Positions 1 to 9,868 of a DNA stretch of 64,000 nucleotides are shown here, piece by piece (the stretch's first letter is position 1; every line of letters begins with the position of its first letter). Position numbers and translations under genes: made by a program. Source of the DNA: Telmatactis stephensoni (taxonomy: Eukaryota; Cnidaria; Anthozoa; Actiniaria; Isophelliidae); contig JALIZF010001613.1 in assembly GCA_029948255.1 (NCBI GenBank), positions 297,501 through 361,500 of the forward strand, written 5' to 3'. Under the pieces are notes generated by a model, which saw nothing but the letters and a program-made list of their open reading frames with translations, did not search any database and was not told the DNA's origin.

Positions 1-515
1 AAACAAACTCAACTCACATATGATCCAGCGTCCGAGCCGGGGCTCGTAAACCGGGCTACATGCAGCGGTAAGAGGAGAGTGACATATCCACTGTACCACC
101 CTTGCCACACTTAGAGATTGAAAACCCCTTAAAGGAAGAATCGAATACTTTTGTAGTTGTTGAGTATAATTATCCTTAGAATATTCTTACTTATCAAAGT
201 ATATTCGGATAACAAAGCTGGTCCCGTCTCCATGTGTATAGATTTTCTGCGCATGACTCTAGCTACACCCTACTTGAATTTACCAACTGTTCTCACAGGC
301 GGATCCAGGATAATCTCGCAAGGAGTGCAACGTTTCAGAAATCGAAAACCGTCTGGAGGATATTTTGGAAAAGTAGTGAGAAGAAAAGGGCCCAAAGTAG
401 TCTCAGGACGGGGCACATACGCCCTGCACCCCTCCCTTGAATCCACCCCTGGTTCCTTTCTTTTTCAAAGTATAGCCCATCTTCTTCAGCTGAGCAAAGC
501 CGGATTCTCAAGATG
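1..515 (-). repeat. Dispersed SINE-bearing repeat, left arm of an inverted pair
   Basis: This stretch is the reverse complement of about 3571-4060, with scattered differences. Its first ~110 bases are the head of a tRNA-derived SINE on the minus strand, and a related SINE head lies at 23690-23815. The rest has no coding signal: the long open frame at 157-543 is not kept in the other arm. The copy may begin before the window. Confidence 0.75.
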
Positions 516-569
516 CATTTATTTTAGAAAAAATCATAGATAAAACTTATGAAAATTTATATATATATT

Positions 570-665
570 GCTAGTGTACCCATGCAGGAACCATTTCAGT
601 CTCAGTTTGGACGTTCAATGATTTTTGAAAGGGTCAATGTTTGTTCAAATAGTTATATACAAATT
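570..665 (+). repeat. Short dispersed repeat (TTTGAAAGGGTCAATGTTTG family)
   Basis: A ~90-bp unit centred on TTTGAAAGGGTCAATGTTTG and preceded by CATTTCAGTCTCAG. The same unit occurs inverted at 27548-27640 and again at 29625-29712 and 29843-29930, next to the LINE in NDC80 intron 13. Nature unknown; probably a small non-autonomous element. Confidence 0.6.
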
Positions 666-769
666 TCATAAAAGATACAATAATATTCCCAAGTTACAAA
701 TTAAAGGAATCAAGATGAGGCTATGATCGTAAAGCTAAGTCATTCATAATAAGACAGAAGTTTTAATGG

Positions 770-1562
770 TTTTATGACAATGACAATGACAATTTTTTAT
801 TTAGCACCATTATTTTACACATTTTTTTCAAATCAATTTTTACAGTTACAGTTACAGTTTATTTGCCATTTTATACATACAAAAAATAGACAATATATAT
901 ACATAACATTGTATTTATAATAGCGAGGAGGTCTGAATATGAAGCCGTGGGGCTTATTTTTGAATCAGACTTCCTCATTCAATAATTTGTATATTATAAA
1001 CAAGAAAAACGTGACTTGATGTTAAACTATATACATATAATATAATATATATTCTTATATCCTTTGTTGCTTAAAATAACATTTTTTATGTACAATAATT
1101 AGAGATCAGTTGTCTCTTTAATTTTTTTGTAAATACATTGTATGAAATACTTTGCTTAATTTCTTCATTGAGAGAATTGTAAACAGTTGGGCCTTGATAT
1201 TGGACCGAAAATTGGCGCAACTTTGTTCTAGCAGGAGCAGGGATATGAAATAATTTTTTTGATCTCGTATCATGATTATGAATTTGACTATTTAAGATAA
1301 ACATATCTTGAAATTTGCAAGGCAGAATATTTTTAGTGTAAGAGAACATAAATTGACATGTTTGTAGTTTTTGTATATCTTGAAATTTCAATAAGTGGAA
1401 TTCTTTGAAAATTGGGTTAGTATGTGCAATGTAATCACTTTTGCTAATTATCCTGACAACTCGTTTAATGTCATTAAAGGTGGTGCAAGCTATCTGAATC
1501 AACCATAGGTTGTTCGAGTCAGTTAGCTTCCATAGTTTGCCGTTTTGTGCACATGGACACAT
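770..1562 (-). mobile_element. LINE 3' fragment (RT C-terminal region)
   Basis: The minus-strand frame 1086-1562 encodes the region downstream of the reverse transcriptase palm. It has the shape seen at the end of the LINE at 27952-29470: a basic stretch, then the H-D-T-R-S motif and a P-x-V-Y-N-S-L motif, then stop. On the minus strand the element runs on through an AT-rich 3' end with short tandem units (TGACAA, then ACAGTT) near 773-860. It is heavily 5'-truncated, with no catalytic box. Its 5' edge lies where homology to the NDC80 5' region begins. Confidence 0.75.
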
Positions 1563-3090
1563 TCTGTGGCAGATGAAGTGTATCTCAGAACTAGACTATT
1601 AACGTACCTCTGTCAGATAAGTTCCTGGGGTCTTTCATTTGACCATGTCCATGTGATGATTCTCTTCCATACTGACTTGAACGACTGGGAATGATTTCGA
1701 TCAAACTGACTGATAAACTTTCATTTGTGCAGTAGTTATTGTTCAGCACTTAAGTTATGAATGTTAGTAGATACCTGTACTAATCATTACTTTTTGAGGT
1801 TGCATAATTAGATGTCTTTTGATAACGAGGAGGAGGGGGGAGGGGTGGGGGCTGACTGACTATTCTTTCAAGAGGACCATTTGTCAAGATGTCCCCCCAT
1901 TACACCCCAACGCATCAAGTTATTCACCCTACCCCCCAGTCCCAAGATACTGTTTCTACTCGAATATTATTATGTAGTCAACTAGTAAAACCTAATACTT
2001 AAACTGACAAAATTTACCAATGATAAAGCTTAGTATGATATCAAACGTCTTTGGAGAGTCAAGAAATTTGTAATATTGCAGGGAATCTTGATGCAAGTTT
2101 CTAATAAATAATCCATTGCTTATTCATCTTTAGTATAGTCGTATAGCAGATTTCTCCAAAAACGTTAGGATATAGATATCTTGAGTTAAAAAAAAAAGAT
2201 TCCTAAATTACCCACGAAGTTGTGCAAGCAAAAGTCCATTTCCTTAGCATTTTAAGTTAACTCTGCGAAGATAAACTTTAGGAATTTGATCACATTTTTT
2301 ACGGAAATTTGGCCCAAGTTTAGTGAAGTAAACAATGAAAACGCACAACGCGTCCTGAACTGAAAGCTATGAGAAGCGGGAAAATGCTGGCTCGTGATTG
2401 GTCGAAAAGTGCGATATCTTCACATGTAAGGAGATCATTGATATCACCACGGGCCACTGGAAGCAGTGTTGATGTGGATTTTACGATGTTGCTATCCGCC
2501 AGTATACCACTGGTTGTCATATGATATATATATCTTATTAGACAGTTTTGTGTGGAGTATGGCTGGATATTTTACGAGTCACGCAGTATTTTGGCGAGCC
2601 TTTAGGCGAGGAGAATCAAGACAATCAAAACTTTCACGCTTTCACGATCAAACCTGTCAAACCAGTATAGAGAAGTAAAAATATCGCTGGATATTTTTAC
2701 TCGCTGCAGTCCTACTCACACGATATTTTTACTCGTCTATGATGAGTTGGATAATAAATAGAAATATTGAAATACACTTGATGCAGTTAATTCTAACGTA
2801 CCGCTTTGATGTGGTTGAGATCGAATGTCGTCCACCAGTCGATGCTCGAGCACCCAAAGATTTCTTCCTTTCTCGTCCCTGACTGGACTGTGGTGGTCCA
2901 TTCAAGACACCCAACGGTTGTTCTTTTCATATTGCTGTCCAGAAATATACTCTCAAAAATCCAGGGGAAAAACTGACAACCTTCTGTCGAACTTTTCGTT
3001 TTGATTTTCCAAATTTCCCGCGCTGACCCCACGGTCATGCGGACTTAGTACCCAAGCCCTCTACCGTGTAAACAGTGATACTAAAATTAG
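1560..3090 (-). repeat. Inverted duplicate of the NDC80 5' region
   Basis: The reverse complement of this block aligns with 16610-17580 (NDC80 upstream region, exon 1, intron 1, exon 2). A second collinear piece, 4870-5280, matches the reverse complement of about 16309-16560. In this copy the two pieces are separated by ~1.8 kb containing a SINE repeat and the last exon of the cysteine-rich secreted gene. Divergence is visible but moderate; exon 2 looks identical. Confidence 0.85.
1608..2930 (-). pseudogene. NDC80 exons 1-2, inverted and frame-damaged copy
   Basis: The exon 1 copy is at 2802-2930 and the exon 2 copy at 1608-1684, both on the minus strand with GTACGT donors preserved. Exon 2 is the same 77 bases as the functional exon at 17466-17542. 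Exon 1 is 129 bases against 125: one extra C lies a few codons after the ATG, and there is a 3-base length difference near the end. The single-base insertion puts the recognisable basic N-terminal tail (RERKKSLGARASTGG) out of frame with the ATG. No later NDC80 exon follows within the window on this side, so this is read as a truncated duplicate. Confidence 0.85.
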
Positions 3091-3570
3091 ATCACGTCTG
3101 TCAAGTCAGGCCAGAGATAAGGGGCCAGTTTCAGGCTCCGGTTTCCCGAAATATTCGATAACTTTATGGGCCAGTTAACTTATCCGGATCCGATAAAGTT
3201 TTTACGCGTTTCTCGAAGAGTATCTTACTCCCGTAATTTATACCGAAAATTAACGAGACTAAAGTTATCGGGCCATCCTTGCCTTATCCCTTTTGACAAT
3301 ATAATCCCATTTTGAATGTTAAAATATATTTAGAATTTCTTAAAAGCAAACTTTTATATACACTAGTTGATCTTCCTCTCAGTTGAAGCTGGCTGAAAAT
3401 TGCATGCAAATATTAATGAACTTGTGATATTTTCAAGAAAAATCAGTACTATAAAAAAATTCCCTCAACAATTCTCCTCGACGGTCTGATTCGAGCGAAG
3501 TGATGTACAATAAGCCACATCACTATCATGAAGAGTAGGGAGATCCCTAGCTTATGAGAGCAAGCTTGTG

Positions 3571-4060
3571 AGAATCCGGCTTTGCATGCTCAGCTGAAGA
3601 CGACGGGCTATACTTCGAAAAAGAAAGGAACTAGGGTTGAATTCAAGGGAGGGGTGCAGGGCGTATGTACCCCCTCCTGAGACGACGTTTTGCCCTTTTT
3701 CCAAAATATCCTCTATAGATGGTTTTCGATTTCTGAAACGTTGCACTCCTTGCGAAGGATTATCCTGGATCCGCCCGTGAGAACAGTTGGTAAATTCGAG
3801 TAGGGTATAGCCAGTCATGCGCAGAAAATCTATACACACAGACGGGGACCAGCTCTGTTACCCGCATATACTTTTCTAACGATATACTCAACAACTACAA
3901 ATGAAAAGCGCTCTTCCTAGTGGTGTTTTTCAATCTCTAAGGGTGGCAAGGGTGGTGCAGTGGATATGTCACTCTCCTCTCACCGCTGCATGTAGCCCGG
4001 TTTATGTGCCCCGGCTCGGACGCTGGATCATATGTGAGTTGAGTTGGATGTGTTGTTCTC
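3571..4060 (+). repeat. Right arm of the SINE-bearing inverted repeat
   Basis: Reverse complement of 1-515. The two arms face each other across about 3 kb that holds the LINE tail and the NDC80 5' duplicate. Confidence 0.75.
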
Positions 4061-4135
4061 TCCCTTACCACGAGTGTTTTTCTCCGGGTTTTCCTTCCTC
4101 AGCAAAAATCAATATGTGAGTCGAGTGATGTTTGT
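3945..4135 (+). mobile_element. tRNA-derived SINE
   Basis: A head resembling a tRNA gene (GGTGGTGCAGTGG, then a degraded B-box region before CCCCGGCTCGG) is followed by the body CATATGTGAGTTGAGTTGG and a tail with TTTTTCTCCGGGTTTTCC. Related heads lie at 1-110 and 23690-23815 on the minus strand. The internal promoter is partly decayed. Confidence 0.65.
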
Positions 4136-4673
4136 AAAATATTCAATGTAGAGGTAGTGAGTGCGCAAGCTTTCAAAGACATGGACACTAAATAAAAAGT
4201 TATTTATTTATTTGTTTTTAAACTTGTCAATAATTATCATGTTTTCAAAAAGGTGTTAACCTTAAACAGCACAGCTTAGATCGCCGCATAATACAACTAA
4301 ATAAATTAACTACACACAAGCAAAATGAAGCGAACTTTTCTTTGGCTTAGTCAACAAGGATGCATTACTATCACATGATAACGCAAACACTCTTTAGTCA
4401 TCTAATGATATCTCTAAAACATAAAACTATTGATATGATATTTCTTTTCTTTTCTTCCTGTCAGTTGAAACCACGGAAATCTTAATTGTCCTACAACATC
4501 AGCCTTTGTTTTTGATCCTTCTGAATGACAGGCGTTCGGCATTCGCATCTGCAATGAATTTTGTGGTCTCCATACTCAGATACAGGCAGCCAAGGTTTAT
4601 CTTCCACGCTACCACCGCAGTGTCGATTTCCAAAAAGATGCAACCACCCGTATGTCCTTTTTTCAAAGAAACG

Positions 4674-6599
4674 TCATCCTAAACCAACACACACACCAAA
4701 TGGAACGCCGTAAACTCCGACGTCAACGCAGACCTTGATAGGATCTGCACCTACGGCTAAAAATATAAGACAAGTGTATTCATAAAATGGTAATTGGCCA
4801 TAAGACAACATCTCGCGCTGCATCACACCAAGTCAACAGAAAACATGCACCTTGTAATTTATATCATGCTTCCATATCACTTGAGAAAATTTAACATGTT
4901 ACCATTTTCCTTCATCCTCGGGGACCCAGGGCGAAAGGGGAGGGGAAGGACCGGAGGGGGAGGGGGAAGGAAAGGGAAAGGGGAAAAGGACGTCCTTTTC
5001 CCCTTTCCCTTTCCTTCCCCCTCCCCTCCCCCTCCAGTCCTTCCCCTCCTACCCCTCCCCTTCGCCCTGGGGTCCCCGAGGATGATTTTCCTTCCGCTCT
5101 GTCTCACTTCCCGATCGATCGAATGACAATATCATCCATCACAGATAACAGTTTTAGAGGTTGACCCATGCACAATAACAATTTATTGAGCGCAACATTT
5201 TCGAATGATGACACGATGCAGTGTTAACGGATCCTTTGTGCGTAACAATTAATTTCAGAGGTCAAGAGATGTAATTTGTCTTTCTGGCGCAACCATTTCA
5301 GCCAAAGGCATAATGCTGACATAACGCACGATGCGTATGCAACGCCTAATCGGCTATGTACTACGAAAGCTCCATTGCCTATATAATTTTCTCAAATTAA
5401 TGAATAATTAATGAGTATAAAACAAAGAAAAATCACTATCTTGATCGTGTTTGATAAAACCGGCTCGTATTCGTGTTTTCATGTATCGAAAGAAGGGGCC
5501 ACGATCTGGACTAGCCTCATTCTAATTAGCTAGCTATACCTGAAATGGTTTTCTTGAAGATAACGTCGTCGTTGACAGTTGTCTTGAAATCCAAGGACTA
5601 GAGACAAAACAATAGGACGAAAAAAGAACCAGTAAATAGAGTTGAGACATGGTACAATATGCAATAGGATACTGATTGGTGATCATCTCATAGAATGTAT
5701 CCTTTGGAAAGCCCGGTGGAATATACAACACATTTCGCATGAGTGTGAAACGGACCGCGCCGTGCCGTAACCGTGTCAGTGCCGTGTTGTCTATAAAAAC
5801 ATTCGCAATTGCTGCCGTAACCGTGCCGTGACCGTGCGCGGTGCCGTTTTCACAGTCATCCGAAATCCTTGAGTCTGATCTAGTGTTTGCATGTCACGTC
5901 ATGCCAATGCAGTGACCATGCATTCGATAGGGAAGAGCATGTCACATAAAAATTTGTCTCAATTGCAAATTAAACAACTGTCAGTTTAAACAAGCAAATT
6001 ACAAACAAAAAATGCAATAAACAACAAAAACAAGTATAGCAAAGCAAACAAATTTAGAAACAAACATTTACACACAAACAAATCTAATAAGCAACAAATT
6101 AAACAAAAAAAAAAAGCAAGCATAGAAAACAAGTTTACAAAAAGTGTAGTAGAATATCTAATGACTTGATTAAAAAAGTGAAAAGTCTTCAACGGGTCTT
6201 TTTTATGCGCTCTTGTTATATGTCACATGCATGATAGGGTATGGCCATTTCAGTTTCGTCAAAAAAATTACCTTATTGGCAGGTTTGTACGTGAAGCTTG
6301 GACAGACTGAGAAACAAAAATGAAATAAAATGATTTCAATTTTAGCTGTTTTTTGGTTTCCTTTGCATTTCTTTATAATCTTCTTTACCGACTTTTTTAA
6401 AGGTACTACAATATAAAACTATTTTTACGTCGTTTAGCTCGTAATAGTCACGAATTGACTAATAACCTTGGACTGACGGTGTGTTCATTTTAACCCCCCC
6501 TCCCCCTCTACTATATGTGCATGGGATACATCGGTATGCAAGGTCAAATTTGACCTTGTAGAATGTTTTGACTATTTTAGCTGCATACAAAATCATCCC

Positions 6600-6695
<96 letters not shown>

Positions 6696-9486
6696 AGCAG
6701 CTGTACTCCGTTTCACGGGTATTTAAAGCTAATTAAAGCTACATGCAAGGGAAAGATTTTTTTTCTTTCATTCTTTTCAGTTTCTAGCTGTTCTTTTCTG
6801 CTTATCTAATTTCATAAAAGGAAGGTAGAAACGTACCTTTTAAATTGAGGAACATCTTAACCTTTCCTTTAACACAGCATGTGCAATCAGTCGTATTGCA
6901 AGAGCATTTGTGGTCCGTGACGCGGATGTCTAGTAGATCGTCCTTCATTATCGACGGCTCTCTTGCTAACTGCTGATTCCCAGTGTAAGCTTGAGTCAGG
7001 TCGGGGTCAGTAAACAACTCATCCGAGCTACTTTTAGCCAACGTCAAAGCTAATTTAAAGTAAGATAAACTACATTAGATCTCGTATGAACCAGAAATTT
7101 TGAAAATCTGAATTTCTTCCAGTTCATTTTGCATTCTTTTTGCGCGCGTAAAGAGAGAGTTCATACAGATTGTACATGTGGCACTGGCATAGAATGTGGT
7201 AGCGTACAATATGCCTATGGATGTTGTTGTACAAGAACCGGCGCCGACCGCGCATTCAGACTCGATCCCTTTGACTTACATGGATTTCAAACAAGGCGTG
7301 GACGTAGGCTCAAAATGCAAAGGACAAAAACTACTGCTGAAAGTGAGCTAGACGCCATTCTAACTCGTGCAAGAGTTTGGCTGACCTGACTGAACATTTA
7401 TTTCATTTGGTAGTCAACTTTCGAAACTTATACGAGCTCTGTTATTTTCATTTGGAACTAAGTTTGACATCAAGTCAGCAAGTAAGAAATGAATTAATGA
7501 ATAATGAATAATCAAATTTTCTATTCTGCTGCTGATTTTTGCAACAATTCTGATCATGCCTAAGTGTTTTCTCTCTATCTCATTCTATTGCATCTACATC
7601 AATATTTACGTACATCTACATTTATTTCATCAGCAATAAACTTTGAAGTTATCACGCTAACTATATGAAATAATTTATATTAAAATTAAATTCGTTTTTT
7701 TACAACAATTATTTGGGATAAAAGTTCAAAAATCCTTATCAAATGCGGGGAAACAGAACGAGCGAGCGCCGAAACGCGTCAGCAGTGTGTCTGTCCTCTT
7801 ATTGACACACTCTAATCAACCAATCAGATTGCGAGATTAGTATCAAGTGTTGTAAAATTAACAAATTGAAAGTGAAATAGGAAAGTTGCCAAACTGAGCA
7901 AAGTTATACTGTTTGTTGACACATCATGAGCAAGTAATTACTGCTTATAATTATTACTGAATTGCGGATTTTTACCAAAACAGAAATCTTAGTTAAACAT
8001 CAATTACTAATTCTATAATAAACTGTATAATCATATACCGTTTAATAAATACTGCATTTGGAACAAATATGATAACTGTTCTGTTTCCTTGATTTTACAG
8101 CTTTGACATATTTAATGCAATGAACTATGAAACGATTTGATATATCATTTCTGTGCAGATTACATGTTGAGAGATATTCCCCAAATACAACCTTCTCTAT
8201 ATATAGTTTAGACCAAGAGAATGAAAGTCATAAATTTGCGTCCACCGCCCGCATGGCCCGCAAGCTGCCGCTCAAAATTTTCATTATTATACTGTCTAAA
8301 AAATCATTATTTATATAAACAAAGCTTTTCCTTACCAAATTGAAAGTTCGAAAGAGGAAAACATCGGAAAAGACAGAAAACGATTTGTTTCTCCGTGATT
8401 TAACTGATTATTATTATATTTTGAAAATAATTCAAGAGTTTTGATTGGCTAAGAGCCACCGGATAAATTACCATAGTCGCCAGCTAGCTGCCCAAATTTG
8501 GAGTTATGAAAATGTTGAAAACCATTATTCGAAGTTATGACGTAATTTTCTCGAATATGGAAAATTAGCTTGCGGTATGACGTCACGCTAATTTATGCGG
8601 TTCATGCCAAAAGCGGGAAAACAACAACAACATGTATTCTTGTCAACAAAGCACAACTGAGAAAGAATTATTTTCAAAAAATAATAAAACAATTATTGAA
8701 TTCGTTTCTCGTAGGATATGGGGAATTATTAAGGCCTCGGTTTGTGTTATCTGCCTCAGCCTTCGGCTTCGGCAGATAACACAAACCTCGGCCTTAATAA
8801 TTCCCCATATCCTACTCGACCTCATCCAATAATTGCTTATTATTGTCCTCGCACTAAAGTTAGGTATTATAAAGGTAAAAAAACACAAGCAATATAAACT
8901 ATCTACCAATAGATTTATTATCTATTGGTAGATAGTTTATATTGCTTGTGTTTAAATAAAATAATGAATAATGAAAAAATGCCTCATCTGTTTTGAAACT
9001 TTTCCGGACGCAAATCTATGACTTTATTCATTCTCTTGCCCTTATGCCAAAAGCCATCGTACCCTTGCATTGACTGGTATTCACTCTCCCAAAACGGAAA
9101 TCCCTCTAAAAACCTTCAATAATGGAGGTCCTAGTAGCGACCATCTTAGAGATAGGTTTATGCAATAATTAACCTAGTTTCTTTTAAGCTAAGTGAAGTA
9201 AGCTTAAAACTGATTTGTCAAAATGGAAAGCGGAAGTGCGATGAGAAGCTACATGCAATCATGCAAATGAGATTCACGTGACGCCCAAACAGCACAAATT
9301 AAAACCAGTTTTTCAGTGCTTTTTTGGTGCTATATATCACACACACATATGAAACATTAAAGCATAAGTATGATGTAATTATAAAGCTATTTTACCTGAG
9401 AACTGAACCAAAAAGATCGCAGCAGCAATAAACACAGTTGAGACAGCCATTACACCCATTACAATGATCATTTCGTGGAAAGACAT
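4674..9486 (-). CDS. Small secreted cysteine-rich protein, DUF4773-like, 5 exons
   Basis: Exons (minus strand): 9396-9486, 6837-7049, 6272-6306, 5540-5597, 4674-4756. All have GT donors and AG acceptors with pyrimidine tracts. Phases join without a break: 480 bases, 159 residues plus stop. Residues ~10-31 are a hydrophobic signal segment (AVSTVFIAAAIFLVQFSG) after a short start. An acidic linker and a cysteine cluster (KCSCNTTDCTCC) follow, then a region ending in LDFKTTVNDDVIFKKTIS and a C-terminus with two further cysteines (KVCVDV, GVCVGLG). The eight cysteines of the mature part could form four disulfides. The C-S-C...C-x-C-C cluster, short beta-like segments and C-terminal V-C motifs recall the eukaryotic DUF4773 family; this is from memory, not a search. 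Function unknown. Introns carry a MITE, a (TC)n tract and a duplicated block. Confidence 0.72.
4870..5280. repeat. Second piece of the inverted NDC80-upstream duplication
   Basis: Matches the reverse complement of about 16309-16560, including the shared GATCGATC core followed by sequence near TGTCTCACTTCC. It lies in intron 4 of the secreted-protein gene and is interrupted by the foldback element at 4913-5084. Confidence 0.75.
4913..5084. mobile_element. Foldback MITE, Mutator-like target duplication
   Basis: A nearly perfect 172-bp palindrome with ends CATCCTCGGGGACC and purine-rich (GGGGAGGGGAAGG) arms meeting near 4990. It is flanked by the 9-bp repeat ATTTTCCTT at 4904-4912 and 5085-5093. 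The duplicated locus at 16526-16534 has the site once and no insert, so both ends and the target duplication are defined by an empty site. A 9-bp duplication with long terminal inverted repeats fits Mutator-like elements. The long open frames on both strands here are only arms of the palindrome. Confidence 0.85.
5732..5866. mobile_element. MITE, CGTATGA-type family, copy 1
   Basis: Ends ATTTCGCATGAGTGTGAAAC and, inverted, ATTTCGGATGACTGTGAAAA. The interior is rich in CCGTG and ACCGTG words. Copies occur at 24976-25108 (the cleanest, 133 bp) and 31611-31815. Confidence 0.75.
6608..6691 (+). repeat. (TC)n microsatellite
   Basis: About 80 bases of nearly pure TC dinucleotide in intron 2 of the secreted-protein gene. 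Confidence 0.95.
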
Positions 9487-9490
9487 GGTT
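7129..9490 (-). repeat. Tandem duplication, copy 1 (intron 1 and exon 1 of the secreted-protein gene)
   Basis: Collinear with 10425-11940 at high identity, apart from the 0.83-kb insertion at 8213-9041 found only here. The plus-strand frame 7129-7389 is not kept in the second copy (a stop and a 1-base deletion), so it is not treated as a gene. Confidence 0.85.
8213..9041. mobile_element. Non-autonomous TIR element containing two nested palindromes
   Basis: Terminal inverted repeats of ~32 bp (CAAGAGAATGAAAGTC... against the complement of ...GACTTTATTCATTCTCTTG, both leading to TTTGCGTCC). The element is missing from the tandem sister copy near 11500, which proves insertion. Inside are a palindrome at 8712-8814 (44-bp arms, two mismatches) and a perfect one at 8881-8953 (32-bp arms, 9-nt loop). 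No transposase frame is seen. The target duplication is not clear. Confidence 0.75.
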
Positions 9491-9540
9491 GAGAAGGACT
9501 AAGATCGGCTAATACAGGAAACCCAATATTCCCCTATGTT

Positions 9541-9868
9541 CAGCCCAAAACACTTACACTTTACACTTTATTTAATTGTTCACAATATTTACAAAATATA
9601 CACAGTCCGCAGGTAGCATAACTAATCTAGGCGGGCTGTGTTTTTAATAAATACAAGTAATATAAGAAAAGAGGAAGGGAGACAAAAATAACAATAATAA
9701 TAATAATGAATATAATAGTCATAGAAAAGGAGAGTTACTGATAATTTGTGAGATTACATATAAACCACAACAAAACAAACTAGCTACTTGTTGAAAAGTA
9801 TTTTAACAGTTACTTATTTACTACGATTTAAGTAATAAAGATATTTCGATCAGTTGGAGCATTATTTT
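9541..9868. other. AT-rich spacer, no gene seen
   Basis: Between the two tandem copies. Contains short A-rich runs and a small (AAT)n tract near 9690-9710. Confidence 0.6.

Noticed and set aside
157..543. 128-residue plus-strand frame
   Set aside because: Lies in a dispersed repeat; the inverted copy at 3571-4060 does not keep the frame.
4794..5126. Gly/Pro-rich frames on both strands
   Set aside because: They read the arms of a 172-bp palindromic MITE.
7129..7389. Cysteine-containing plus-strand frame of 86 residues
   Set aside because: The near-identical sister at about 10425 has a stop and a 1-base deletion in this frame, so it is not under coding constraint.
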